Assembly (NCBI GenBank): GCA_013215465.1
Contig: JABSOW010000005.1
Span: forward strand, 62,001 to 126,000
Direction of reading: 5' to 3'
DNA: 64,000 nt
Source: Colwellia sp.
Lineage (GTDB): Bacteria > Pseudomonadota > Gammaproteobacteria > Enterobacterales > Alteromonadaceae
This document shows, in pieces, positions 8,809 to 17,647 of the stretch. The notes under the pieces are model-generated. The model searched no databases. It had not been told where the DNA came from and was given only the letters and a program-made list of their open reading frames with translations. Numbering within the stretch: the first letter of the stretch is position 1; each line of letters begins with the position of its first letter. Position numbers and translations under genes: made by a program.

Positions 8809-9042
8809 CTAGCGTTTATTTAAAATAACCAACAAGCGATTAGCAAAAATACCTAGGTAGCCCCAAGCGGCAGTGATACAAGCAAAGGTGAGTATCACCA
8901 TACCAACAATTTGCCATAAATGATGATAAAAATATCCTAGGGCAATAAATAATATTCCTAAAGCAAAAAGGCCAAGTCCGCGTAAAAAGATAGTTAAACT
9001 ACGCTGTGGATCTTGACCTAATTTAGCGAGTAAATTATTCAT
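8809..9042 (-). CDS. small membrane protein, unknown
   Basis: A 77-residue protein with an N-terminal amphipathic, Arg-containing segment (LLAKLGQDPQRSLTIFLRGLGLF) and two hydrophobic helices at about residues 18-40 and 44-66, ending in a basic tail (NRLLVILNKR). This looks like a small inner-membrane protein. I do not recognise a family. It is convergent with the LysR gene (15-bp gap) and lies 40 bp downstream of nfuA on the same strand. A readthrough transcript from nfuA is possible. Confidence 0.6.
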   Translation of the reverse strand: MNNLLAKLGQDPQRSLTIFLRGLGLFALGILFIALGYFYHHLWQIVGMVILTFACITAAWGYLGIFANRLLVILNKR

Positions 9043-9055
9043 CTATGTTGGCTTG

Positions 9056-9073
9056 CCCTGAGCCTGTTGAGGG
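9056..9073. repeat. short palindromic intergenic element
   Basis: CCCTGAGCCTGTTGAGGG lies between nfuA and the small membrane protein gene. It resembles the widespread CCCTGAGCCTGTCGAAGGG-type intergenic palindrome of proteobacterial genomes, with one arm degenerate (CCCT pairs with AGGG at the ends). It may act as a weak hairpin after nfuA. A single copy was noticed in this window. Confidence 0.3.
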
Positions 9074-9082
9074 AATGCGGGC

Positions 9083-9661
9083 TTAATAGTAAGAATGTTC
9101 GCCGCGTTCATGTTCAGTGGCATCTTTCACGCCTTTAATTTCATCACCCATTAACTCAAGTAGTTGCGTTTCAATACCATCTTTAACCGTAACATCAATT
9201 TGGCTACAACCATTGCAGCCGCCACCAAATTGTAATACCGCATAACCATCATCGGTTATCTCAACTAAAGTACATTCACCACCATGCCCGGCAAGCTGTG
9301 GGTTAACTTCTGCTTGCAGAAAGTAATGTACACGCTCAAAAAGCGTAGCGTCATCAGCGACTTTACGTAATTTAGCGTTAGGGGCTTTTAAGGTAAGTTG
9401 TGAGCCCATTTGATCGGTAACAAAATCGATTTCGGCCTCTTCTAAGAAACCTTTGCTGTCAGCATCAACCATGGCAGAGAAACCTTCAAAAGGTAAGGTA
9501 ATATCATCGGGCTCGACTGCATCAGCTGGGCAATATGAAACACCACATTCAGCCTTGGCTGTACCGGGGTTTACAACAAATACACGAATATGTGTGCCTT
9601 CTGCTTGTTGAGATAGCAGCTTAACAAAATGTTCTTGGGCGGTAGGTGAAATAGTGATCAT
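9083..9661 (-). CDS. nfuA: Fe-S cluster carrier protein NfuA
   Basis: A 192-residue protein with the NfuA two-domain layout: an N-terminal degenerate A-type domain (about residues 1-95) and a C-terminal Nfu domain with the cluster-binding C-x2-C in [18 protein letters not shown]. By count the cysteines are residues 149 and 152, the same numbers as in E. coli NfuA. NfuA carries a 4Fe-4S cluster between subunits of a dimer and delivers it to apo-proteins such as aconitase and lipoyl synthase under iron starvation or oxidative stress. A near-consensus IscR type 1 site lies 32 bp upstream of the start, so the gene should belong to the IscR regulon here too. Confidence 0.96.
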   Translation of the reverse strand: MITISPTAQEHFVKLLSQQAEGTHIRVFVVNPGTAKAECGVSYCPADAVEPDDITLPFEGFSAMVDADSKGFLEEAEIDFVTDQMGSQLTLKAPNAKLRKVADDATLFERVHYFLQAEVNPQLAGHGGECTLVEITDDGYAVLQFGGGCNGCSQIDVTVKDGIETQLLELMGDEIKGVKDATEHERGEHSYY

Positions 9662-9692
9662 AATACAGGACTCTCTTTGCTCTTAAACAGTT

Positions 9693-9717
9693 ATACTTGA
9701 GTACTTTACTCAAGTAT
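9693..9717 (-). promoter_or_regulatory. IscR type 1 binding site upstream of nfuA
   Basis: A perfect 10-bp inverted repeat, ATACTTGAGT (9693-9702) and ACTCAAGTAT (9708-9717), with a 5-bp centre ACTTT. Aligned to the E. coli IscR type 1 motif (ATASYYGACTR-WWW-YAGTCRRSTAT) it matches 22 of 25 positions; the mismatches are the symmetric G/C swap at positions 9 and 17 and one central base. Type 1 sites are bound by cluster-loaded IscR to repress Fe-S biogenesis genes when clusters are plentiful. The site lies 32-56 bp upstream of the nfuA ATG, where it would overlap a promoter. The divergent peptidase gene starts 90 bp away on the other side. Confidence 0.75.
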
Positions 9718-9806
9718 AGCCATTTTACTCCGCAATGTTGTGATGTGCTAATGATTTTTATGCTTTTATTTGCTATTTTAACAAGGATCAAATAAAGGAA
9801 AATTTA

Positions 9807-12389
9807 ATGTTGCTATCTCGCCTGTTAATTTTGTTGTTTTTATTCACTTCATTTACCTCTTCTCATGCTGCTTCGGTACAAGATTACTTACCTAAAAAGG
9901 CCAGTTTTGATCCGCTAATCCCATTACCTAAGCAAACGTTGGGCTTTGAAATAGGTCAACGTCATGTAAGGCATGATCAATTAAAACAGTATTTTAACAC
10001 GCTAGCCAATAGTTCAAAGCGGTTAAAAATTACTACTATTGGCCAAACTGCTCAATTACGCGAGCAATTTATAATTACCATTTCGAGTGAGAAAAATTTA
10101 GCTAATTTAGCTGAGATTCTTATTAATAGAAATATAAATAAAAAAGTTTCACCATTAACTAAAAAAAAGCAGGCAGTAAATGAGCCATTAGTTTTATGGC
10201 TTGGCTATAGTGTTCATGGTGATGAGATTAGTGGTGCCAATGCCGCAATGATTGTTGCTTATTATTTGGCTGCCAGTAAAGAAGCAACCATTGCAACTAT
10301 GTTAGATAACACCATTATTGTCTTAGAGCCAAGTATTAACCCTGATGGTATGGACCGCTTTGTTAATTGGGTTAGTACTTATCGTGGTTCTGCTAATAAT
10401 GCGGATGCCCAGCATATTGAGCACCATCAAGGCTGGATTAGCGGTAGAACTAATCATTTTTGGTTCGATTTAAACCGTGATTGGTTACTGTTAACGCAGC
10501 AGGAAAGTCGTAATAGATTAAAATACTTCCATCAATATCAGCCAAACGTTTTAGGTGATTACCATGAAATGGGTGCTAACAGCAGTTATTTTTTTCAACC
10601 GGGTATTCCCAGTAGAACCCATCCGCTGACACCTAAGCAGAATATTACCCTAACTAAGGCGTTAGCAAAATATCATGCGAAAGCGTTAGATAAAGCCCAG
10701 CGTTTATATTACAGCGAAGAACATTACGATGATTTTTTCTATGGCAAAGGCTCTACTTACCCTGATATTAACGGTGGTATCGGTATTTTATTTGAACAAG
10801 CCAGCTCCCGCGGTATGCAGCAAGATACCGTTAATGGCTTACTAACCTTTGAGTTTGGTATTCAAAACCATGTATTCACTTCGCTTTCAACCATTGAAGG
10901 TGCCTGGCAAAATCGCAAAGAACTAAAAAAGTATCGTCAGAGCTTTTATAAACAAGCGCTAAAGCAAGCTAAAAAACAAAAGTTTGATGGTTACTTGATC
11001 CATGAAGCAAAAGATAGCTATCGATTACATGCTTTGCTCAACACGTTAGCGCAACATCAAATAAATGCTTATGCGCTTGCTAAAAATTTCAGCTATAAAG
11101 GGAAAGAGTATATCGCTGAAAATAGTTATTATGTGCCATTAAAACAAAATCAATATCGAGTAATTGAAGCGTTATTTAATCAACAAACTAACTTTGCTGA
11201 TAACACCTTTTATGATGTTTCAGGTTGGACTATGCCACTGGCAATGAATATTAATTTTGAAAAAATTGATAAGAAAAGGGGATTAAAGTTAACCAATAAC
11301 CCTTGGGCTGCTAAGGACATTACCCAAGTGAGTAAAGTTAATACTACCAAGAACGATTATGCTTATGCTTTTGAATGGCATCACTATTTAGCACCTAAAT
11401 TATTAAACCAATTATTAAGTAAGAAAATTAAAGCTAAAGTGGCGACCGGCGGTTTCACCAGTGAGGTAGACGATAAAAATCGTTTTTTTGCTAGTGGTAC
11501 CATAATCATTCCTGCGGCAATTCAAGTAGAGCAAAATTGGCGAGCTACCTTGGCTGAATTAGCGATCAATAGCAACATTGAATTAGTCACTATAAATAGC
11601 GGCTTAACTAGTCAAGGCATTGATTTTGGTAGTAGTTCTTTTGCGTCTTTAACAGCGCCGAAAATTTTACTATTGGGTGGTAAAGGCATCTCTCAATATG
11701 AAGCAGGGGAAATTCGTTTTTACCTTGATGAAACCTTGCAGATACCGTTAAGCATTATTGAACATTCTCGCTTGAATAATGTTGATCTGGCTAATTATAG
11801 TCATGTAATTTTAGTGGATGGTGATTACAAAAAATTATCAGTTGAACATGCGAGTAAATTGAAAGCTTGGATAACGCGAGGCGGCGTGGTCTTTGCTCAA
11901 AAGCGTGGCGCGAAATGGTTAGCTGCGCAAGAAATTTTATCAGCTGATTTTGTCAGTAAAAAACAAATTGCCCAATTATTTGATAGTGAACAATTAAGCT
12001 ATAAAGAGAAAGAAAAACTTAGCGCTAGAAAACGCATTGCCGGTGCAATTTTTGCGACTAAACTTGACACATTACATCCATTATCTTTTGGTTATAGTAA
12101 CGCTAAGTTACCTTTATTTCGAAATAGCACCTTAATTATGGATACCGGGCAACAACCTTTCATCACGCTAGCAAGATATACCGCGACACCTTTACTGAGT
12201 GGTTACACAGATAAAAATTTAGTTAATCGCTTGGCTCATAATGCCGCTATTGTTGCCCATAATTATGGTGAAGGTAGGGTAATCGCTAGCACTGATGTGT
12301 TAGCCTTTCGTGGTTATTGGTTGGGTAGCGCAAAACTGCTGGCGAATAGTTTGTTTTTTGCCAAAACATTTAGTGTTGAAGCTGAATAA
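9807..12389 (+). CDS. M14-family zinc carboxypeptidase-like protein, secreted
   Basis: An 860-residue protein with a signal peptide (cleavage after about residue 22, FTSSHAA-S). The N-terminal half is an M14 peptidase domain: the zinc ligands are in GYSVHGDEISGANA (H-x-x-E), a substrate-binding region follows (EPSINPDGMDRF, WFDLNRDWL), and the third zinc ligand is in LGDYHEMGANSSYFFQPG. The C-terminal half (about residues 500-860) has a glutamine-amidotransferase/ThuA-like alpha-beta character (ILLLGGKGISQYEAGEIRFYLDE, ILVDGDYKKLS). Large two-domain M14 proteins of this kind are common in Shewanella/Colwellia and probably degrade extracytoplasmic peptides; the exact substrate is unknown. It is divergent from nfuA. 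Confidence 0.88.
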   Translation: MLLSRLLILLFLFTSFTSSHAASVQDYLPKKASFDPLIPLPKQTLGFEIGQRHVRHDQLKQYFNTLANSSKRLKITTIGQTAQLREQFIITISSEKNLANLAEILINRNINKKVSPLTKKKQAVNEPLVLWLGYSVHGDEISGANAAMIVAYYLAASKEATIATMLDNTIIVLEPSINPDGMDRFVNWVSTYRGSANNADAQHIEHHQGWISGRTNHFWFDLNRDWLLLTQQESRNRLKYFHQYQPNVLGDYHEMGANSSYFFQPGIPSRTHPLTPKQNITLTKALAKYHAKALDKAQRLYYSEEHYDDFFYGKGSTYPDINGGIGILFEQASSRGMQQDTVNGLLTFEFGIQNHVFTSLSTIEGAWQNRKELKKYRQSFYKQALKQAKKQKFDGYLIHEAKDSYRLHALLNTLAQHQINAYALAKNFSYKGKEYIAENSYYVPLKQNQYRVIEALFNQQTNFADNTFYDVSGWTMPLAMNINFEKIDKKRGLKLTNNPWAAKDITQVSKVNTTKNDYAYAFEWHHYLAPKLLNQLLSKKIKAKVATGGFTSEVDDKNRFFASGTIIIPAAIQVEQNWRATLAELAINSNIELVTINSGLTSQGIDFGSSSFASLTAPKILLLGGKGISQYEAGEIRFYLDETLQIPLSIIEHSRLNNVDLANYSHVILVDGDYKKLSVEHASKLKAWITRGGVVFAQKRGAKWLAAQEILSADFVSKKQIAQLFDSEQLSYKEKEKLSARKRIAGAIFATKLDTLHPLSFGYSNAKLPLFRNSTLIMDTGQQPFITLARYTATPLLSGYTDKNLVNRLAHNAAIVAHNYGEGRVIASTDVLAFRGYWLGSAKLLANSLFFAKTFSVEAE

Positions 12390-12414
12390 CCTGTGCTCTG
12401 GTTAAATCATATCA

Positions 12415-13191
12415 TTACTTTGGTAAGGTTAAACATACGGTCACTACCGTTACTTTTTCCACGCCTGTGCATTTTAATAGTTTGCTGATTTCACTGGCGG
12501 TACTCCCTGTGGTTAATACGTCATCGACTAGTACTACATGTTTAACCTCGTTCGTTAATGGTTGACGTAAAGTAAAAGCATTGGCTAAATTATTACGCCT
12601 TTGTTTACCTGTTTGGCCTACTTGACTGGTGTTTTTTTTAACACGCGTTAAGGCTGAACCTTGATAAGGGAGTTGTAATTGTTGCGAAAACGGTTTGGCA
12701 ATTAAATGTGCTTGATTATAGCCACGCAGTTGCCATTTGCTGATATGTAGTGGCACACTCAAAATAAGATCTACGGATGATGTTAACTGTGTTTGTTGCC
12801 ATTTTTTTGCCAGTAATGCGGCAAATAATGACGCTACCTCAAACCGCCCTTGGTATTTTAATTGTGATAGCCAATGGTTGAATGGGGCTAAGTACGGCGA
12901 CAGACAAAATAAGTGGTCGAAATGAATATTCGGTAAGCTTCTGTTTACCGCTGGCCAATTAAGTAAGTCTCCTTGAATAATTATTTGTTTGAATAGCGGT
13001 AAATCAGCTAAACAAGCCGAACATATTAATGGATGTTGCTGGGGGGCATTGCCGCACAAATCGCACTGAGAAAAGGTTAGTCGTAGGCGCTGATAATAAG
13101 CTTGCACTTGTGACTGGCAATTGTTTTTTAGTTTGCTTAACGCTAGCCATTCCATTGTTATCATCCATTTTGTAAAATAGTCTTCATTCAA
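12415..13191 (-). CDS. comF: ComF-family phosphoribosyltransferase-like protein
   Basis: A 258-residue protein with the ComF layout: an N-terminal four-Cys zinc finger (CDLCGNAPQQHPLICSACL), then a type I phosphoribosyltransferase fold with the PRPP loop VVLVDDVLTTGSTASE. Members are needed for natural DNA uptake in Haemophilus and Bacillus (GntX in E. coli is involved in gluconate use and DNA utilisation). The first 20 residues (MNEDYFTKWMITMEWLALSK) could be over-called; a later ATG such as that of MEWLAL would also work. Its neighbour bioH is divergent with 24 bp between them, the same arrangement as gntX/bioH in E. coli. Confidence 0.9.
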   Translation of the reverse strand: MNEDYFTKWMITMEWLALSKLKNNCQSQVQAYYQRLRLTFSQCDLCGNAPQQHPLICSACLADLPLFKQIIIQGDLLNWPAVNRSLPNIHFDHLFCLSPYLAPFNHWLSQLKYQGRFEVASLFAALLAKKWQQTQLTSSVDLILSVPLHISKWQLRGYNQAHLIAKPFSQQLQLPYQGSALTRVKKNTSQVGQTGKQRRNNLANAFTLRQPLTNEVKHVVLVDDVLTTGSTASEISKLLKCTGVEKVTVVTVCLTLPK

Positions 13192-13215
13192 TTACCGACT
13201 CATTAAGAGATAAGC

Positions 13216-14067
13216 ATGGCAGAAACGCTGCAATTTTCCACTTACCTTGAACCTAAAAAGCACTCTATCCCCCTTGTTTTACTCCATGGTTGGGGCTTGA
13301 ATTCAGCGATATGGCAACCACTGATTGCTAATTTAACCACTGAATTCACCGATGTTTTTCAGGTGATAACTATCGATTTACCTGGCTTTGGCGCCAATAT
13401 TAATAAAAAAATCAGTCCTTATTCTTTGGCTAATATTTGCCAACATATTACTAATACGATAGCGCAACCGGCAATTTATTTAGGCTGGTCATTAGGGGGG
13501 CTAGTTGCTACTGAAATGGCATTAACATACCCTGAAAAAGTACTGGCTTTAATTACCGTAGCAAGTTCACCACGATTTGTTGAGCAAAAATCAGCAGCAG
13601 TTGTTGATGACAAAGCGGTTAATCAGCTTGTTTGGCCAGGGATAAAACCACAGGTGCTTAATGCTTTTCATCAGCAACTACAAATAGATGCCAAAAAAAC
13701 CATTAATGGCTTTTTAAAGTTACAAGCAATGGGAAGTCCTCATGTTCGCCAAGACATAAAACAAATTAGCCAATTAGTTTTTCAGCATGACATGGCCAAT
13801 AAAAACACCTTGGACGAATCATTAAAACTATTAGAAACAAGTGATTATCGCTTAAGGTTAAAAGATATAAACCAGCCTTTTTTACGTTTATATGGCAGTG
13901 CCGATAGTCTTGTGCCGAAAGCAGTTATTGAGCAGGTAGCTAAATTTGCTAAGAATAATAGTAAACAGCATATATTTATAGGGGCATCTCACGCACCGTT
14001 TATTTCGCATCTTGATGATTTTACTCAAGTACTAACAGACTGGCTGTTATCTCAGCTTAGCTGTTGA
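13216..14067 (+). CDS. bioH: pimeloyl-[acyl-carrier protein] methyl ester esterase BioH
   Basis: A 283-residue alpha/beta hydrolase. The nucleophile elbow GWSLGG places the catalytic Ser at residue 92, an Asp follows in LYGSADSLVP, and the His is in IGASHAPFISH near the C-terminus. The N-terminal oxyanion segment LLHGWGLNSAIWQPLI is characteristic of BioH. The enzyme removes the methyl group from pimeloyl-ACP methyl ester, completing pimelate synthesis for biotin. Divergent neighbour comF/gntX supports the assignment. Length is slightly above the E. coli protein (256 residues). Confidence 0.92.
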   Translation: MAETLQFSTYLEPKKHSIPLVLLHGWGLNSAIWQPLIANLTTEFTDVFQVITIDLPGFGANINKKISPYSLANICQHITNTIAQPAIYLGWSLGGLVATEMALTYPEKVLALITVASSPRFVEQKSAAVVDDKAVNQLVWPGIKPQVLNAFHQQLQIDAKKTINGFLKLQAMGSPHVRQDIKQISQLVFQHDMANKNTLDESLKLLETSDYRLRLKDINQPFLRLYGSADSLVPKAVIEQVAKFAKNNSKQHIFIGASHAPFISHLDDFTQVLTDWLLSQLSC

Positions 14068-14172
14068 TTTTAAATAGTGCATTATAACTTATGATATTGA
14101 TTTGCACTTTACTTCTCTGTCTTTTTGGTTAATAATTGAACAGTGCAAGGTGGGCGAAATAAGGCAACTCGA

Positions 14173-14448
14173 ATGGAAATACAATCAGCATTTAATTCAG
14201 GTGTACAAGGATTTCAAAAAGCAACTGAAGAGGCTAGTCTAGCGGCAGCAAATATAGTTGCTGCAACTAGTGCTAACCGCGATGAAAACACTATTAGCCA
14301 AACCTCAATGAATAATACGCAAAAAATACCAGACTTGAATCAATCAATTGTTGATTTAAAAGTTGCTGAGTTTCAAGCGAAATCATCAGTACAAGTAATA
14401 AAAACTGCTGATGAAGTGCTAGGCACTTTACTGGATGTAACCGCTTAA
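14173..14448 (+). CDS. small flagellar rod/hook C-terminus-like protein
   Basis: A 91-residue protein starting at ATG 14173, chosen because AAGG lies 8 bp upstream; a GTG at 14143 would add ten residues without a better site. The N-terminus (MEIQSAFNSGVQGFQKATEEASLAAANIVAAT) and the C-terminus (FQAKSSVQVIKTADEVLGTLLDVTA) resemble the ends of axial flagellar proteins, whose C-terminal coiled coil has the form N-x-K-V-I-K-T-A-D-E-M-L-G-T-L-L-D. It has no middle domain. Its job is unknown. It is followed at 28 bp by an SprA-family zincin gene, and these two small genes are often next to each other in related marine bacteria, by my recollection. Confidence 0.65.
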   Translation: MEIQSAFNSGVQGFQKATEEASLAAANIVAATSANRDENTISQTSMNNTQKIPDLNQSIVDLKVAEFQAKSSVQVIKTADEVLGTLLDVTA

Positions 14449-14475
14449 AATTGTTTGGCTATGATCTAATTAATT

Positions 14476-15444
14476 ATGAATATTACTCCACAGGCGCCTA
14501 ACTTATCTATTCCAACTGTGCTTAATCCGCATACGGAAAGCTTGCGTCGAGAAAATAATCAACGAGAAATTATTACTCAACCTGCGGCACTTGGTCAGTC
14601 GGCAGCAGAGAAAGGCGTATCTTCTGATAAAGAGCGCGGTAGAACACCTGCTCAAAATAGCGAGAATATTGATTTTGCTAGCTTAAAAGAAAAAGCAGAA
14701 TTAGCTAACAATAGTATCTCAGAGCAAAAAGGTGATCAACAGAGCGAGCACAAAGAACAAGAGAACAAAAACTCACCTCAACACTCGGCAATAAATGAAA
14801 CACCAAATGATGAAAATACCAATGATTTATCTGAAAGTGATGCTCAGTATAAAGATGTTCAAAAAGAGCGCATAATTAATGAGCTACAGCGTCGAGATAA
14901 AGAAGTACGCTCTCATGAATTAGCACATGCGGCGGTAGGGGGCTCGTTTACCGGAGCGCCTAAATATTCTTTGGAAACCGGTCCCGATGGCCAAAAATAT
15001 GCAACTGGAGGTGAAGTGTCGGTAGATCTATCCACCGTAGCAGGTAATCCCACGGCAACGATTGCAAAAATGCAAAAAGTGCATGCTGCGGCTTTAGCTC
15101 CAGCCAACCCCTCAGCACAAGATACTCAGGTTGCTGCGAGCGCGATAAAAATCATTCTGCAAGCGCAATCTGAACTACAGTTACAAGATACTCACACCCC
15201 AACAGCCGCTGACGATAATGAAAGTTCATCAACGATTGGCTCAGGTCAGAAAGATGAAAGTGAAGCAGATAATGAACATAGCTTTGATGCTTTTATGAAT
15301 AGAACATTGACAGCAGAAGAGCATATTGCGCCAACACAATCAAATGAAGTATTGCAACGTGCGGTAAGAGTTGAAACTTTTTATTCTAATATCACAGAGG
15401 CTTATGAAAAGCCTGCTCGTTATCAGTTTCAATTAACCGCCTAG
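14476..15444 (+). CDS. SprA-related putative metalloprotease
   Basis: A 322-residue protein whose centre carries the SprA-related/CJM1_0395-type signature: EVRSHELAHAAVGG (HExxH zinc motif with His147, Glu148 and His151), then GPDGQKYATGGEVSVDLS, TVAGNPTATIAKMQKVHAAALAPANPSAQD and a following A-A-S-A helix. The N-terminal ~130 residues are low-complexity, polar and probably disordered (many Gln, Glu, Asn and Ser), and so is the C-terminal tail. No signal peptide is visible. Family function is not established. The upstream 91-residue flagellar-like protein is probably cotranscribed. Confidence 0.85.
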   Translation: MNITPQAPNLSIPTVLNPHTESLRRENNQREIITQPAALGQSAAEKGVSSDKERGRTPAQNSENIDFASLKEKAELANNSISEQKGDQQSEHKEQENKNSPQHSAINETPNDENTNDLSESDAQYKDVQKERIINELQRRDKEVRSHELAHAAVGGSFTGAPKYSLETGPDGQKYATGGEVSVDLSTVAGNPTATIAKMQKVHAAALAPANPSAQDTQVAASAIKIILQAQSELQLQDTHTPTAADDNESSSTIGSGQKDESEADNEHSFDAFMNRTLTAEEHIAPTQSNEVLQRAVRVETFYSNITEAYEKPARYQFQLTA

Positions 15445-15474
15445 TTTTTATCAGTAGGCGCTAGTTTAATCGAT

Positions 15475-15501
15475 AAAAAAACCTGCATGTGCAGGTTTTT
15501 T
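15475..15501. terminator. bidirectional terminator between convergent genes
   Basis: ACCTGCA (15481-15487) and TGCAGGT (15490-15496) form a stem with a 2-base centre, flanked by an A-run on the left and a T-run on the right, so it can work in both directions. It sits between the SprA-family gene and the convergent pyrE. Confidence 0.88.
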
Positions 15502-15532
15502 ATTGGATTTAAATAACATCTTTTTGAGCAAG

Positions 15533-16198
15533 TTAAATTCCGTAGTCTTGGCGATATTTTTTAATACTCGCTAAACTTAACGCTAATTCCGCATCTGCAG
15601 CTTCATCACCGTTAAGCTGTTCTTCAAGAAAAGTGACTACGTCAGTGAGGGTAACAATAGAAATCACCTTAGTACCAAAATCACGTTCAACTTCTTGAAT
15701 AGCGGATAATTCACCTTGGCCTTTTTCTTGGCGATCTAGGGCGATTAACACCCCTGAAAGTTCGGCATTGTGTGCTTTAATTATTTCCATTGATTCACGA
15801 ATGGCGGTGCCAGCGGTGATCACATCATCCACTAGCATAACTTTGCCAGTAAGCTCAGCGCCAACCAAACTGCCACCTTCACCATGGGTTTTCGCTTCTT
15901 TGCGATTAAAGCAATAAGGTACATCTAGGTTGTGATGATCAAATAGTGCTACCGTGGTGGTCGTGGCAATAGGAATACCTTTATAAGCAGGGCCAAATAT
16001 TAAATCAAAATCAATGTCAGCATCAACAAGTGCCGCAGCGTAAAATCGTCCTAAACGTGCTAAGTCGCCACCGGTTTTAAATAAACCGGCATTAAAAAAA
16101 TACGGACTAGTACGGCCTGATTTTAAAGTAAACTGGCCAAAGCGCAGTACTTGTTTAGATAAAGCAAACTCAATAAAGTCACGTTGATAATCTTTCAT
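15533..16198 (-). CDS. pyrE: orotate phosphoribosyltransferase
   Basis: About 221 residues of PyrE, the fifth step of UMP synthesis: orotate plus PRPP gives OMP. Signatures: [18 protein letters not shown] near the N-terminus, the flexible catalytic loop [17 protein letters not shown] and the PRPP motif [14 protein letters not shown] placed the start at the ATG at 16198 ([11 protein letters not shown]) because GGAG lies 6 bases upstream; a TTG at 16210 in the same frame would consume that ribosome-binding site. It follows rph by 27 bp, the same rph-pyrE order as E. coli. Confidence 0.96.
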   Translation of the reverse strand: MKDYQRDFIEFALSKQVLRFGQFTLKSGRTSPYFFNAGLFKTGGDLARLGRFYAAALVDADIDFDLIFGPAYKGIPIATTTTVALFDHHNLDVPYCFNRKEAKTHGEGGSLVGAELTGKVMLVDDVITAGTAIRESMEIIKAHNAELSGVLIALDRQEKGQGELSAIQEVERDFGTKVISIVTLTDVVTFLEEQLNGDEAADAELALSLASIKKYRQDYGI

Positions 16199-16225
16199 TT
16201 TTTTCTCCAAACTATTTTGCTTTTT

Positions 16226-16939
16226 TTAGCTTAAGGCTGCTTTTTGGTGGTCGAATAATTCATTGATGGCATCTTTAGATAGCTGCATCATGGCTTGCAT
16301 TTCTTCAAAGCTAAAAGGCTCTTCTTCAGCGGTGCCTTGCACTTCAATAAGCTTACCGGTGTCAGTCATAACCACATTCATATCAGTTTCGGCATTTGAG
16401 TCTTCTGCGTAATCTAAATCAGCGACTGGTTCGCCTTTATAGATACCAACAGAAATAGCGGCAATCATGTGCTTAAGTGGATTCGTTTTAATGATATCTT
16501 TAGCACGCATATAATTTAGCGCGTCAACTAAAGCAACACAAGCACCAGTGATTGCAGCGGTGCGGGTGCCGCCATCGGCTTGAATTACATCACAATCTAC
16601 TGAAATAGTATTTTCACCTAAGGCTTTTAAGTCAACTGCGGCACGTAAAGCACGGGCAATTAAGCGTGAAATCTCTAAGGTGCGTCCGCTTTGTTTGCCA
16701 ACAGCGGCTTCTCTGCGCATACGCGTATGAGTAGAGCGCGGTAACATGCCATATTCAGCAGTAATCCAACCTTTACCTTGGCCTTTTAAAAAACGTGGTA
16801 CACCAACGTCAACAGAAGCAGTACAGATAACTTTGGTATCGCCAAACTCAATAAGTACTGAGCCTTCAGCGTGAGTGGTAAATTGACGAGTAATGGTTAC
16901 TGGGCGAATTTGCCCTAATGTTCTGCCGCTTGGACGCAT
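16226..16939 (-). CDS. rph: ribonuclease PH
   Basis: A 237-residue RNase PH, a phosphorolytic 3'-5' exoribonuclease that trims tRNA 3' ends as a hexamer. The N-terminus [16 protein letters not shown], the phosphate-binding [22 protein letters not shown] region, [17 protein letters not shown] and [23 protein letters not shown] are all intact. This is a full-length copy without the C-terminal frameshift known from E. coli K-12. It is the first gene of the rph-pyrE operon; yicC, which in E. coli is the immediate divergent neighbour, lies about 7 kb away in this genome. Confidence 0.97.
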   Translation of the reverse strand: MRPSGRTLGQIRPVTITRQFTTHAEGSVLIEFGDTKVICTASVDVGVPRFLKGQGKGWITAEYGMLPRSTHTRMRREAAVGKQSGRTLEISRLIARALRAAVDLKALGENTISVDCDVIQADGGTRTAAITGACVALVDALNYMRAKDIIKTNPLKHMIAAISVGIYKGEPVADLDYAEDSNAETDMNVVMTDTGKLIEVQGTAEEEPFSFEEMQAMMQLSKDAINELFDHQKAALS

Positions 16940-17084
16940 AATGTGACCCTTTTAATAAGCTTAAATAAAATAATTGCCGCTATTATAATGCCTCAACAGT
17001 TTTTTTGAAATATAGTTAAGACAATAAAGGTCATCTTGCCTGTAGGTCATCATTAATTATGGTATTTTAAATCGTGAGAAGAGT

Positions 17085-17636
17085 ATGAAACCAATTTTAT
17101 TAGCCGTATTCACTTTACTATTAAACAGCTATTTGTTTTTTGTCGGCTCTGTATCTGCACAGTCAGCTTATGTAAAGTTAACAAAGGGCGACTCATTAGC
17201 TTCGTTGTCATTAACCTATGAGTTACCAGCATATAGTAAGGTTTATGATGAGCAGCGTGATCCCTTTAATGATGCTAATGCCGCTTTGGCGTTGGCGAAA
17301 AAAACCAAGCGTAATGTTTTGATTGAGATCGGGGGGAATTGGTGCACTTGGTGTCATAAAATGGATGCCTTCTTGTTAAAAAATCCTGATGTTTATCAAG
17401 CATTACATAGCAAGTATGTACTACTAAAAGTCAATGTGAGTGATAGCAATGACAACGATGCTTTTATGAAGGCATTACCGCCGGTACTAGGCTATCCTCA
17501 TATGTATGTCTCTACCGCGAGTGGCAAAATGTTGTGGTCAAAAGACACCGCAGAGCTGCAAGATAGTGACGGTTATTCAACAGGGTATTGGTTAGATTTT
17601 CTGCAGCAGTGGCAATTAAAAGCACAACACCGATAA
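17085..17636 (+). CDS. exported thioredoxin-fold protein
   Basis: A 183-residue protein with a signal peptide (cleavage near SVSAQS, about residue 25) and a thioredoxin-like domain (about 60-175). The redox motif is C-T-W-C (Cys87 and Cys90) in GGNWCTWCHKMDAF, and a cis-Pro occurs in LPPVLGYPHMYV. Such proteins act as periplasmic thiol-disulfide carriers or as metallochaperone-like DUF255-type proteins. It is the first gene of a three-gene operon with a Tat-targeted small subunit and a GMC oxidoreductase, with short or overlapping junctions. A helper role in maturing that oxidoreductase is inferred from the operon alone. Confidence 0.8.
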   Translation: MKPILLAVFTLLLNSYLFFVGSVSAQSAYVKLTKGDSLASLSLTYELPAYSKVYDEQRDPFNDANAALALAKKTKRNVLIEIGGNWCTWCHKMDAFLLKNPDVYQALHSKYVLLKVNVSDSNDNDAFMKALPPVLGYPHMYVSTASGKMLWSKDTAELQDSDGYSTGYWLDFLQQWQLKAQHR

Positions 17637-17647
17637 GGAATTATTTG

